Assembly: GCA_038232275.1 (NCBI GenBank)
Contig: JBBSIC010000054.1
Coordinates: forward strand, 1 to 22,475
DNA length: 22,475 bases
Direction of reading: 5' to 3'
Source: DATLGB01 sp038232275
GTDB taxonomy: Bacteria; Actinomycetota; Thermoleophilia; Solirubrobacterales; Solirubrobacteraceae
Shown here: positions 6,826 through 13,779 of the stretch, one piece after another
Numbering within the stretch: the first letter of the stretch is position 1
Layout of the letters: each line of letters starts with the position of its first letter
The notes under the pieces: model-generated
Databases searched by the model: none
What the model was told of the DNA's origin: nothing
Seen by the model: only the letters and a program-made list of their open reading frames with translations
Position numbers and translations under genes: made by a program

Positions 6826-7908
6826 ATGCCCCGGACCTTCGATCTGATCTCGAGCCTGCCCCTCGCCATCGAGGCCTACGACCTCGAGCCCCTCGTCCGC
6901 GCCGTGAGTCCCGAGTTCACGCGGCGCTCGACGGTCTTCCATCTGCGCGGAAACGGCGAGGAGGGCCTCGGCGAGGACGTCACCTACGACGAGCAGGATC
7001 AGGTCCGCCAGCAGGAGTCCGGCCCTGCGCTCGACCTCGCCGGCGATTGGACGATCGCCGAGTTCTCGCATCACGTCGCGGTCCTCGACCTCTTCCAGGG
7101 GATGACCCCTTCGATGCCGGCCTTCGAGGACTACCGCGTCTGGGCGCTGGAGTCCGCCGCGCTGGACCTCGCGCTGCGCCAGGCCGGGCGCGCGCTGCAC
7201 GAGGTGCTCGGCCGCGAGCCCGCGCCGCTGCGGTTCGCGGTCTCGCTGCGCCTGGGCGTCCCGCCGTCGATGGCTCCGGTGACCGACCGCCTCACCGCTT
7301 ACGGCGACGTCCACTTCAAGGTCGACTACGACCCGAGCTGGACGCCGGCCTTCCTCGAGCAGCTCGTCGCGGCGGGGGGCGTCGACGTGATCGACTTCAA
7401 GGGCGCGTACAAGGGGACGATCGTCGACGTCGAGACGGACCCCGATCTCTACCGCCGCTGCGCCGAGGCCTTCCCGGCTGCGTGGCTCGAGGATCCCGAC
7501 CTCGACGACGTCGACGCGGCGGCCGCGCTCGAGCCGTTCCGCGACCGCATCACCTGGGACGCGCCGATCCACTCGATCGCCGACGTCGAGGATCGCGCCT
7601 TCCCGCCTCGGGCCCTGAACTCCAAGCCGTCGCGCTTCGGCTCGCTCGAGCGGCTGCTGGATTTCTACGACTACTGCGCCGCCCACGACATCGCCCTCTA
7701 CGGCGGTGGTCAGTCCGAGCTCGGCGTCGGCCGCGGCCAGATCCAGCTGCTCGCCGGGCTCTTTCACCCGGAGGGGCCCAACGACGTCGCCCCGTCCGGC
7801 TGGGACCACGCCGAGTTTCTCCGGACGGGCCTGCTCGCCAGCCCGCTGGACCCCGCGCCCGCCGCCACGGGCTTCCGCCGGCGCGGCGACGGCGAGGAAG
7901 ACGCCTGA
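6826..7908 (+). CDS. Enolase-superfamily (mandelate racemase/OSBS-like) protein
   Basis: A 360-residue protein. The N-terminal capping domain contains the GEEGLGEDVTYD loop, and residues ~130-320 form the barrel. Candidate active-site residues line up in superfamily order: Lys165 in FKVDYD, Asp190 in DFKGAYKG, Glu222 in WLEDPDLDD, Asp245 in WDAPIHS, Lys267 in NSKPSRFGS and Glu298 in GGGQSELGVGRGQ. Asp, Glu and Asp are the usual Mg ligands, and Lys165/Lys267 match the two catalytic lysines of the muconate cycloisomerase/OSBS branch. However, the usual KxK is KxD here, so the reaction cannot be assigned. The gene is divergent from the membrane protein gene with 19 bases between start codons, and is followed after 15 bases by a membrane protein gene. 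No menaquinone genes lie nearby, so menC is not claimed. It is probably a cytosolic acid-sugar or dipeptide-type enzyme. Confidence 0.75.
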   Translation: MPRTFDLISSLPLAIEAYDLEPLVRAVSPEFTRRSTVFHLRGNGEEGLGEDVTYDEQDQVRQQESGPALDLAGDWTIAEFSHHVAVLDLFQGMTPSMPAFEDYRVWALESAALDLALRQAGRALHEVLGREPAPLRFAVSLRLGVPPSMAPVTDRLTAYGDVHFKVDYDPSWTPAFLEQLVAAGGVDVIDFKGAYKGTIVDVETDPDLYRRCAEAFPAAWLEDPDLDDVDAAAALEPFRDRITWDAPIHSIADVEDRAFPPRALNSKPSRFGSLERLLDFYDYCAAHDIALYGGGQSELGVGRGQIQLLAGLFHPEGPNDVAPSGWDHAEFLRTGLLASPLDPAPAATGFRRRGDGEEDA

Positions 7909-7910
7909 CG

Positions 7911-7916
7911 TAGACT
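7911..7916 (+). promoter_or_regulatory. Candidate -10 box (leaderless) of the two-helix membrane protein gene
   Basis: TAGACT lies seven bases before the ATG at 7924, just after the stop of the enolase-like gene. No ribosome-binding site fits in the 15-base gap, so leaderless expression is plausible despite the operon-like spacing. Confidence 0.4.
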
Positions 7917-7923
7917 CCCGGGC

Positions 7924-8529
7924 ATGCCGCCCAAGCAGCGCCAGGTCCGCATGGAGAGCAAGTCGGCGCTGAGCTCGATGCAGGCGCTGGAGACGAAGTC
8001 CGACGACGAGCTGCTCGCCGAGACGCGCTTCAAGTCCGCCGCGCAGGCGATCCTCGGGGCGCGCGCCGCCGAGCGCTACGACGCGAAGAGCGCCCGCGAG
8101 CACTTCCGCACCGCGATCGCCTCCGCCCGCCCCCAGGAGCGTCTGCAACTGCGCCGCATGGCCGAGGCCTCGCTGGCCCTCGCCGAGCGCCGTCCGGACG
8201 ATCTCAGGGCGGCCGCGGTCAAGCTCGGCCAGACCCCGCCGTCGAACCGCCAGCTGCTCGCGCTGCGCTTCATGGGCCTCATCGCCCCGGGCGGCAGCGC
8301 GCCGGTGTGGCGCCGGGCTGCGGGGATCGTCCTGCTGCTGGTGCTCATGGTCGCCATCCTCGCGCTTGGCTGGGGCATCGTGCTGCTGATCGCGCTGCCG
8401 CTCGGCGGGGTCGACTCGGGCATCGCGATCTTCTACGGCTTCGTGCTCGTGGCGGTCGTGCTCGGGCTCCTCGCCTGGCGCGGCAGGCGCAAGCAGGCGC
8501 AAGCCCGCGCAACACGCGGCCAGAGCTGA
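7924..8529 (+). CDS. Hypothetical protein: helical N-terminal domain plus two membrane helices
   Basis: A 201-residue protein not recognised as a named family. Residues 1-125 are soluble and helical, with a TPR-like look (AERYDAKSAREHFRTAIASA, then RMAEASLALAERRPDDLRAA). Two hydrophobic segments follow, at ~129-158 and ~163-186 (GIVLLLVLMVAILALGWGIV and IFYGFVLVAVVLGLLAW), and the tail is short and basic (RGRRKQAQARATRGQ). The likely topology is both termini in the cytoplasm. It lies 15 bases after the enolase-like gene and 45 bases before a secreted protein gene. It could act as a small membrane-anchored adaptor; no function is shown by the sequence. Confidence 0.65.
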   Translation: MPPKQRQVRMESKSALSSMQALETKSDDELLAETRFKSAAQAILGARAAERYDAKSAREHFRTAIASARPQERLQLRRMAEASLALAERRPDDLRAAAVKLGQTPPSNRQLLALRFMGLIAPGGSAPVWRRAAGIVLLLVLMVAILALGWGIVLLIALPLGGVDSGIAIFYGFVLVAVVLGLLAWRGRRKQAQARATRGQS

Positions 8530-8574
8530 CGGTCCAGCCGACGGTCGGGCGGCCGCCGGGCCGTTAAGGGGAGT

Positions 8575-9324
8575 ATGTCCGTCCGCCACGTCCCCCGCCT
8601 CGCGCTGCCCGCCTGCCTGCTCCTTCTCGCTGCGTGCGCCGTGATCCTGCTGCTCCGCCCCTCCCCGGCGTCCGCGCTGGCAAGCCACGAGGGGTGGCCG
8701 CCGCAGGCGCCGGGCATGCTGCTGATGAACAAGACGGACAGCTCGCGCCCGCTCGACGCGCGGCCGGGCCATGACCCGTTCGGCGGCCAGGACGCGCAGT
8801 ACCGCTGCGATTCGATCCACCTGCACTCGGACTCGTGCTTCCAGCGGCTCGTCCCGAACCTGCTCGGCGACCTCGTCGACGGGCTCGACCTCGGCAACCT
8901 GCCGTCAGACCTCCAGGACGCGCTCGACCTGGGGCTCTCCCTCGTCGTCACCGACGCCGAGGGCCACAACCGGCTGCTCGGCGGTCACGGCGACGACACC
9001 ATCCATGCCGCGCCGTGGGGCGACGTGCTGTGGGGCGACTACAAGCCCACCCAGCAGACCTCACACCAGACCGACCATCTCTACGGCGGCGCCGGCCCCG
9101 ACTTCATCTATCCCAGCCACGGCAAGAACGTCGTCGACGCCGGCGCCGGCTCAGACGTCATCCACGGCCGCTTCGGCCACGGGACGATCGACTGCGGCCC
9201 GGGCCGCGACGCGGTCTACCTGCCGGCCGTGAACGGGGCCTACAAGCTCAAGAACTGCGAGTACAAGCGCAAGAAGACGGGCGACTCGGCCCCCAGGTGG
9301 CTGCTGCGCAAGCTGCCCTGGTAG
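8575..9324 (+). CDS. Secreted RTX-like (hemolysin-type calcium-binding) repeat protein
   Basis: A 249-residue protein. It starts with a signal sequence: basic residues, then a hydrophobic core PACLLLLAACAVILLL, with probable cleavage near PASALAS (~35). From ~residue 125 it shows imperfect glycine/aspartate nonapeptide-like repeats of the hemolysin type: GGHGDDTIHA, WGDVLWGD, YGGAGPDFIYP, DAGAGSDVIHGRFG and DCGPGRDAVYL. Such repeats form calcium-binding beta-rolls outside the cell. Four Cys are spread through the mature part (for example YRCDSIHLHSDSC), allowing disulphides, and the C-terminus is basic (KKTGDSAPRWLLRKLPW). AAGGGGAG just before the ATG can serve as a ribosome site, though the spacing is very short. 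The product is probably an exported structural or adhesive protein rather than a toxin; no catalytic domain is visible. Confidence 0.75.
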   Translation: MSVRHVPRLALPACLLLLAACAVILLLRPSPASALASHEGWPPQAPGMLLMNKTDSSRPLDARPGHDPFGGQDAQYRCDSIHLHSDSCFQRLVPNLLGDLVDGLDLGNLPSDLQDALDLGLSLVVTDAEGHNRLLGGHGDDTIHAAPWGDVLWGDYKPTQQTSHQTDHLYGGAGPDFIYPSHGKNVVDAGAGSDVIHGRFGHGTIDCGPGRDAVYLPAVNGAYKLKNCEYKRKKTGDSAPRWLLRKLPW

Positions 9325-9334
9325 AACCGGCGGC

Positions 9335-10951
9335 ATGCCGCTCTCCTACGCCAACGGGCCCTCCACCACGCCGCTGCTGGGCGAGACCATCGGAGACAAT
9401 CTCGAGCGCACGGTCGCCGAGCACGGCGACCGCGAGGCGCTCGTCGTCTGCCACCAGGACGTCCGCTGGACCTACTCCGAGCTCGACGAGCGGGTGGACC
9501 GCGTCGCGCGGGCGCTCGTCGCCGCGGGCCTCGAGCCGGGCGACCGCCTGGGCGTCTGGTCGCCCAACTGCGCCGAGTGGGTGCTGATCCAGTACGGGTC
9601 CGCGAAGGCCGGGGTCGTGCTAGTCAACGTCAACCCGGCCTATCGGACGTCGGAGCTCGCGTTCGTGCTGCGGCAGTCGGGCTGCCGGCTGCTTCTGGCC
9701 GCCGAGGGCTTCAAGGCCTCCGACTACGTGGCGATGGTCGACGAGGTGGCCCCGGACTGCCCCGGCCTGGAGCGCAGCGTGTACTTCGGCACCCCGGGCT
9801 GGGATGCGCTGCTGGCCGCCGGCGACGACACGGCGGTCGAGCTCCCGGCGGCGCTGCAGTTCGACGACCCGATCAACATCCAGTACACGAGCGGCACCAC
9901 CGGCTTCCCGAAGGGCGCCACGCTCAGCCACCACAACATCCTCAACAACGGGTTCTTCGTCAGCGAGGCCTGCCGCCACACGTTCGAGGACCGCGTCTGC
10001 ATCCCCGTCCCCTTCTATCACTGCTTCGGCATGGTCATGGGCAACCTCGGCTGCACCACCCACGGGGCGTGCATGGTGGTGCCGGCCCCGAGCTTCGAGC
10101 CCGGCGCGACGCTCGAGGCCGTGCAGCAGGAACGCTGCACCTCGCTCTACGGCGTCCCGACGATGTTCATCGCCGCGCTCGCGCATCCCGGCTTCGAGTC
10201 CTTCGACCTCACCAGCCTGCGCACGGGGATCATGGCCGGCTCGCCCTGCCCGGAGGAGGTCATGCGCAAGGTCATCGACCGGATGCACATGGAGGACGTG
10301 ACGATCGCGTACGGGATGACGGAGACCTCGCCGGTCTCCACGCAGACGGGCGCCGACGACGAGCTCGAGCGCCGCGTCGCCACGGTCGGTCGCGTGCACC
10401 CGCACGTGGAGGTCAAGATCGTCGACCCCCTGACGGGCGCGTGCGTGCAGCGCGGCGAGCCCGGTGAGCTGTGCACGCGCGCGTACAGCGTGATGCTCGG
10501 GTACTTCGACGAGCCCGACAAGACGGACGAGGCGATCGACCGCGCCGGCTGGATGCACACGGGCGACTTGGCGACGATGGACGGCGAGGGCTATCTGAAG
10601 ATCGTCGGCCGCTCCAAGGACATGATCATCCGCGGGGGCGAGAACGTCTATCCGCGCGAGGTCGAGGAGTTCCTCTACACGCACGAGGCCGTGGCCGACG
10701 TGCAGGTCGTCGGGCTGCCCGACGAGCGCTACGGCGAGGAGATCGCCGCGTTCGTCATCGTGGCCGAGGGCGCGAGCACGGATCCGGACGCCCTGCGCGA
10801 GTTCTGCCGCGGCCGCATCGCGCACTACAAGGTCCCGCGCTACGTCACGCTGGTCGACGCGTTCCCGATGACGGTCACGGGCAAGGTCCAGAAGTACAAG
10901 CTCCGCGATCAGGCCATCGAAGAGCTCGGCCTGGCCCCCGCGACCTCGTAA
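9335..10951 (+). CDS. AMP-binding fatty-acyl-CoA synthetase (FadD-like)
   Basis: A 538-residue adenylate-forming enzyme: carboxylate + ATP + CoA gives acyl-CoA + AMP + PPi. All core motifs are present: the P-loop YTSGTTGFPKGATLSH from residue ~184, FYHCFGMVMGN (substrate pocket side), YGMTETSP from ~326, a TGDLATMDGEGYLKIVGR hinge region, the RGGENVYPREVEEFL linker motif and the C-terminal catalytic lysine Lys517 in TVTGKVQKYKLR. The length equals medium/long-chain acyl-CoA synthetases of the fadD type common in actinobacteria. It starts 10 bases after the RTX-like gene and a hairpin follows its stop. The exact acyl specificity cannot be read from the sequence; a cytosolic role in fatty-acid degradation or lipid remodelling is the default inference. 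Confidence 0.93.
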   Translation: MPLSYANGPSTTPLLGETIGDNLERTVAEHGDREALVVCHQDVRWTYSELDERVDRVARALVAAGLEPGDRLGVWSPNCAEWVLIQYGSAKAGVVLVNVNPAYRTSELAFVLRQSGCRLLLAAEGFKASDYVAMVDEVAPDCPGLERSVYFGTPGWDALLAAGDDTAVELPAALQFDDPINIQYTSGTTGFPKGATLSHHNILNNGFFVSEACRHTFEDRVCIPVPFYHCFGMVMGNLGCTTHGACMVVPAPSFEPGATLEAVQQERCTSLYGVPTMFIAALAHPGFESFDLTSLRTGIMAGSPCPEEVMRKVIDRMHMEDVTIAYGMTETSPVSTQTGADDELERRVATVGRVHPHVEVKIVDPLTGACVQRGEPGELCTRAYSVMLGYFDEPDKTDEAIDRAGWMHTGDLATMDGEGYLKIVGRSKDMIIRGGENVYPREVEEFLYTHEAVADVQVVGLPDERYGEEIAAFVIVAEGASTDPDALREFCRGRIAHYKVPRYVTLVDAFPMTVTGKVQKYKLRDQAIEELGLAPATS

Positions 10952-10953
10952 AA

Positions 10954-10969
10954 GGTCCGACAACGGACC
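10954..10969 (+). terminator. Stem-loop after the acyl-CoA synthetase gene
   Basis: GGTCCG-ACAA-CGGACC is a perfect 6-bp stem with a tetraloop, beginning two bases after the stop codon. Four T's occur 11 bases further on (10980-10983), too far for a textbook intrinsic terminator, but the position is right for transcript 3'-end formation. Confidence 0.5.
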
Positions 10970-10981
10970 CTATCGTGCGTT

Positions 10982-11020
10982 TTGACGCCCTGTCGACCCG
11001 GTTACGCTCCCGGGTACAGG
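10982..11020 (+). promoter_or_regulatory. Candidate promoter and overlapping inverted repeat before the GNAT gene
   Basis: TTGACG (10982-10987) and TACGCT (11003-11008) are spaced 15 bases, a little short. An inverted repeat overlaps them: CCTGT (10989-10993) with ACAGG (11016-11020), and ACCCGG (10996-11001) with CCGGGT (11010-11015), a total of 11 pairs with a two-base bulge. The palindrome covers the -10 region, so it could be an operator or alternatively a second terminator hairpin for the upstream gene. Confidence 0.35.
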
Positions 11021-11052
11021 GGTCGCGCCGCGCCGCCTCCTGCGCAGCCCGC

Positions 11053-11538
11053 ATGGACGCCCTCGAGACATCCCGCCTGCGCCTCGTCGTGCTCCCGCTC
11101 GACGAGGCCGCCGCGATGCTCGACGGCCTGCGAGCGGTGGGGGATCGCTGGACGCCCGGGTACCCCACCGACAGCAACCTGGTCGCTGCGGGCTACGTCG
11201 TCACGGCGGCCGCGGAGGGCCAAGATCTCGGGCCGTGGACGATCTACCAGCTGGTGCGCAAGGAGGACGACCGCGTGGTCGGCGGCCTGGGCTTCTTCGG
11301 GCCGCCCGACGTCGCGGGCGACGTCCAGATCGGCTTCTCCGAGCCGCCCGAGCTGCGCGTCGCGGGCTACGCGGCCGAGGGGCTGCGGGCGCTGATCGCC
11401 TTTGCCAAGGGCCGGCCCGAGGTCAGGCGGGTCCTGGCCGATACCGCGGCCACCAACCGCCGCGTCAACGTGGTGTTGGAGGCCGCGGGCATGCGCCAGT
11501 TCGGCTCCGACGGCCAGCTCGTCTTCTACGAGGCCTAG
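11053..11538 (+). CDS. GNAT-family N-acetyltransferase (RimJ/RimL-like)
   Basis: A 161-residue protein that would transfer an acetyl group from acetyl-CoA to an amine. It opens with the RimJ/RimL-style ETSRLRLVVLPLDEA, then has WTIYQLVRKEDDRVVGGLGFFGPP (central beta-strands), VQIGFSEPPELRVAGYAAEGLRALIAFA (motif A, acetyl-CoA pyrophosphate loop region) and ADTAATNRRVNVVLEAAGM, the ATN..S/V..vLEk.GM signature of the family. The ATG at 11053 fits this N-terminus; no strong ribosome site is seen. Substrate unknown: small molecule or protein N-terminus. It is flanked by its own candidate promoter and followed after 64 bases by ogt. Confidence 0.85.
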   Translation: MDALETSRLRLVVLPLDEAAAMLDGLRAVGDRWTPGYPTDSNLVAAGYVVTAAAEGQDLGPWTIYQLVRKEDDRVVGGLGFFGPPDVAGDVQIGFSEPPELRVAGYAAEGLRALIAFAKGRPEVRRVLADTAATNRRVNVVLEAAGMRQFGSDGQLVFYEA

Positions 11539-11589
11539 CAACCTCACATCCGCGCGACTGGCGACGTCCCACGTCTGTGATCGCTCGAC

Positions 11590-11595
11590 AGGAGA
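11590..11595 (+). promoter_or_regulatory. Ribosome-binding site of ogt
   Basis: AGGAGA lies seven bases before the ATG at 11603. It is one of the few clear Shine-Dalgarno sites in the window and fixes the start of ogt. Confidence 0.7.
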
Positions 11596-11602
11596 TCCCC
11601 GC

Positions 11603-12223
11603 ATGACCCCCATTTCCGACCAGCTGCTCGAGTCGCTCGCCGCCGAAGCCGTGCGCGAGGGCCTCGCCGACGCCCTCTACACCCGCGTCCCCTCCCCCAT
11701 CGGGACCCTGCTCGTGGTCTCCGGCGCGAAGGGCATCGTGCGCGTGGGCTTTCAGGAGGACGCCGAGGATCTGATCCTCGCGGGCGTGGCGAGCGGCTTC
11801 GGCGCGCGCATCCTGCGCGGCGACCGTGAGCTCGCCAACGTCCGCGAGAAGCTCCAGGGCTACCTGGAGGGCACCGACGCGGGGGAGCTCGACCTCCCCT
11901 ACGACCTGGCCCTGGTGCGCTCGCCGTTTCGCCGCCAGGTCCTCGAGGTCCTTGCCGGCGACGTCCACCGGGGCGACACGATCCGCTACCGGGAGCTCGC
12001 CGTCCGCGCCGGGCCCCCCAGGGCCGCTCGCGCCGCCGGCACGGCGGGCGCGACCAACCCGATCCCGATCGTCGTCCCCTGCCACCGCGTGCTGCCCTCC
12101 ACCGGCGGCGTCGGCAGCTACGGCGGGGGCGCGCCGCGCAAGGTGCAGCTACTCGAGCTCGAAGGCGCGCTGCCGCCGCGGCTACCGCTCGGCGACGGTG
12201 ACCGTCTTGATGACCACGGGTGA
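11603..12223 (+). CDS. ogt: Methylated-DNA-[protein]-cysteine S-methyltransferase
   Basis: A 206-residue suicide repair protein that removes alkyl groups from O6-alkylguanine onto its own cysteine. The N-terminal domain begins YTRVPSPIGTLLVVSGAKG. The C-terminal DNA-binding domain includes SPFRRQVLEVLAGDVHRGDT with IRYRELAVRAG (recognition helix region), then IPIVVPCHRVLPS with acceptor Cys160 in the canonical PCHRV, followed by GGVGSYGGGAPRKVQLLELEG. The segment before the active site (AARAAGTAGATNP) replaces the usual RAVGxANxxNP. The expected arginine-finger residue is probably the Arg in PPRAARA, but the spacing is unusual. The C-terminal 14 codons overlap the 3' end of the minus-strand cyclophilin gene. 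Acts in the cytosol on alkylated DNA. Confidence 0.9.
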   Translation: MTPISDQLLESLAAEAVREGLADALYTRVPSPIGTLLVVSGAKGIVRVGFQEDAEDLILAGVASGFGARILRGDRELANVREKLQGYLEGTDAGELDLPYDLALVRSPFRRQVLEVLAGDVHRGDTIRYRELAVRAGPPRAARAAGTAGATNPIPIVVPCHRVLPSTGGVGSYGGGAPRKVQLLELEGALPPRLPLGDGDRLDDHG

Positions 12224-12877
12224 GACGGGGGCCTCGGTGGACGGGTCGGTCTTGACCGTGCCGATCGTGTCGACGACGTCCTGGCCCTTGGAGACCTTGC
12301 CCAGCAGCGCGTAGTCGGGCGTGAGGCCGTTGTCGTCGCCGGTGACGACGAAGAACTGGCTGCCGGAGGCGCCGGCGGGCTCGTTGCCCGCCTTGGCCAT
12401 CGCGACCACGCCGCGGGTGTACTGCAGGGTGCTCGGCGGGGCCTCGGTGACGGTGTAGCCCGGCCCGCCCTGGCCGGTGCCGAGCGGGTCGCCGCCCTGG
12501 ATGACGAACCCGGGGACGATGCGATGGAAGGTCGTGCGGTCGAAGAACCGCTTGCGCGCGAGCGACACGAAGGACGCGGCGGTCTTGGGCGCGCGCTTGA
12601 CGTCGAGCGCGATGTCGAACTCGCCGCACGAGGTCTTCACGATCGCCGTGTAGCTCTTCGCCGGATCGAGCTTGAGCGTGGGCTTTTTCAGGTGCGGGGC
12701 GGACTTGGGCCGGGGTGCGGGCACCGTCCGGCAGCCCGGGGCCGCCGCGGGCGCGGGCGTGGCGCTGGGGGCAGCGGGCGCCGGCGTGGCGGTCTTCTCG
12801 GCCTTCTTGGCGCTCGATCCGCAGCCGGTCAGCAGCAGAAGGACGAGCACGGAGACGAGCGGACGGAGGGAGCGCAT
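12182..12877 (-). CDS. Cyclophilin-type peptidyl-prolyl isomerase lipoprotein
   Basis: A 231-residue protein. The signal peptide ends in a lipobox LLTGC with lipidated Cys19, then a Pro/Ala/Thr-rich linker (~25-60) leads to a cyclophilin domain from ~75. Landmarks are GEFDIALDVKRAPKTAASFV, the active-site strand FDRTTFHRIVPGFVIQGGDP with the catalytic Arg of FHR, GTGQGGPG, a GVVAMAK segment, GSQFFVVTGDD and YALLGKVSKGQDVVDTI. It should catalyse proline cis-trans isomerisation on exported proteins at the outer face of the membrane. A Cys pair (GCRT... and TSCGEF) could form a disulphide. The gene converges with ogt, overlapping it by 42 bases, and diverges from the lipid kinase gene with 29 bases between starts. 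Confidence 0.92.
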   Translation of the reverse strand: MRSLRPLVSVLVLLLLTGCGSSAKKAEKTATPAPAAPSATPAPAAAPGCRTVPAPRPKSAPHLKKPTLKLDPAKSYTAIVKTSCGEFDIALDVKRAPKTAASFVSLARKRFFDRTTFHRIVPGFVIQGGDPLGTGQGGPGYTVTEAPPSTLQYTRGVVAMAKAGNEPAGASGSQFFVVTGDDNGLTPDYALLGKVSKGQDVVDTIGTVKTDPSTEAPVSPVVIKTVTVAER

Positions 12878-12886
12878 GACGGGGGC

Positions 12887-12892
12887 AGCATA
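12887..12892 (-). promoter_or_regulatory. Candidate -10 box of the cyclophilin lipoprotein gene
   Basis: On the minus strand this reads TATGCT, nine bases before the ATG at 12877, giving a nearly leaderless transcript. It shares two bases with the opposite TAGGCT box (12891-12896). Confidence 0.4.
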
Positions 12893-12896
12893 GGCT
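12891..12896 (+). promoter_or_regulatory. Candidate -10 box of the lipid kinase-murT-gatD operon
   Basis: TAGGCT (TAnnnT) lies ten bases before the GTG at 12907, in a 29-base intergenic space also used by the divergent gene. TGAGG at 12899-12903 is too close to the GTG to be an ideal ribosome site. Confidence 0.4.
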
Positions 12897-12906
12897 CCTG
12901 AGGCTT

Positions 12907-13779
12907 GTGGCCCGCCATGCCTGCCTGATCGTCAACCCGCAGGCCGGCGGTGGCCGGGCGGCGAGGTCCGTCCCCGCGGTGGAGGCCGCCCTGCGCGCCC
13001 GCGGGCTGCCCTTCCGCCTCGAGTGGACCCGCTCGCCCGAGCACGCCCGCGAGCTTGCCCGGGGGGCGCGCGACCGGGGTGAGGTCGCGGTCGCGGTCGG
13101 CGGCGACGGGCTCGTCGGCGCGGTCGCGGGCGAGCTGCGCGGGACGGACGGCGTCCTCGGCGTCGTCCCCGGCGGTCGCGGCAATGACTTCGCCCGCAAG
13201 CTCGGCGTCGGCGCGGCCCCGGAGGCGGCGGCGGCGGTGATCGCCACCGGCGCGATCCGGACGGTGGACGTCGCGCTGGCCGGCGAGCGCACCTACCTCG
13301 GCATCGCCTCGGCGGGCATCGACTCCGACGTCCAGGGGATCGCCAACGCCACGCGCCTGCCGCTTGGCAACGCGGTCTACGTCTACGGCACCCTGCGCGC
13401 GCTGCGCGCATGGCAGCCCGCGCGGTGGACCGTGACGCTCGACGGCGAGACCCGCTCGTTCAGCGGGTACTCCGTGTCCGTGGCCAACTCCGGGGTCTTC
13501 GGCGGGGGGATGCGGCTGGTGCCGCACGCGCGCATGGACGACGGGCTGCTCGACGTCGTGCTCAACGCCGCGGCGCCCAAGCGCCAGTTCCTCGCCGGCC
13601 TGGCCAAGGTCTTCAAGGGCGGGCACGTCGGGGATCCCGCGCTGACGTTCCTGCAGGCTCGCGAGGTGTCCTTTCATGCGGACCGGCCGTTCACCGCGTT
13701 CGCCGACGGCGACCCGATCGCCGAGCTGCCGGCCACCTTCCGCGTCGCCGCCGACGCGCTGCGGGTGCTGGCCCCGTGA
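12907..13779 (+). CDS. Diacylglycerol kinase-family (YegS/LCB5-like) lipid kinase
   Basis: A 290-residue protein that should phosphorylate a lipid alcohol such as diacylglycerol with ATP. The DAGK catalytic domain is visible: CLIVNPQAGGGRAARSVP at the start, the GGDG nucleotide-binding motif at residues 65-68 (VAVGGDGLVGAVAGEL), LGVVPGGRGNDFARKLG (the PxGTxNDFA equivalent) and, in the C-terminal lobe, NSGVFGGGMRLVPHARMDDGLLDVV, with FTAFADGDPIAELPATF near the end. The GTG start at 12907 is the only one that keeps the NPxAG motif at the right distance from the N-terminus. Its TGA overlaps the GTG of murT (GTGA, 13776-13779), linking phospholipid supply or recycling to cell-wall synthesis; that link is inferred from context. 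Confidence 0.9.
   Translation: MARHACLIVNPQAGGGRAARSVPAVEAALRARGLPFRLEWTRSPEHARELARGARDRGEVAVAVGGDGLVGAVAGELRGTDGVLGVVPGGRGNDFARKLGVGAAPEAAAAVIATGAIRTVDVALAGERTYLGIASAGIDSDVQGIANATRLPLGNAVYVYGTLRALRAWQPARWTVTLDGETRSFSGYSVSVANSGVFGGGMRLVPHARMDDGLLDVVLNAAAPKRQFLAGLAKVFKGGHVGDPALTFLQAREVSFHADRPFTAFADGDPIAELPATFRVAADALRVLAP

Noticed and set aside
6807..6869. ATG at 6869 as the start of the DUF2298 gene
   Set aside because: It would overlap the divergent enolase-like gene by 44 bases and add 21 residues not matching the family's hydrophobic opening, which starts right at the GTG at 6806.
2830..8826. Very long open frame of almost 2000 codons on the minus strand, and a ~1690-codon open frame on the plus strand over 2835-7913
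   Set aside because: Both are GC-driven shadows of real genes: low-complexity Arg/Pro/Ala/Gly-rich translation with no domain, covering well-supported genes in other frames.
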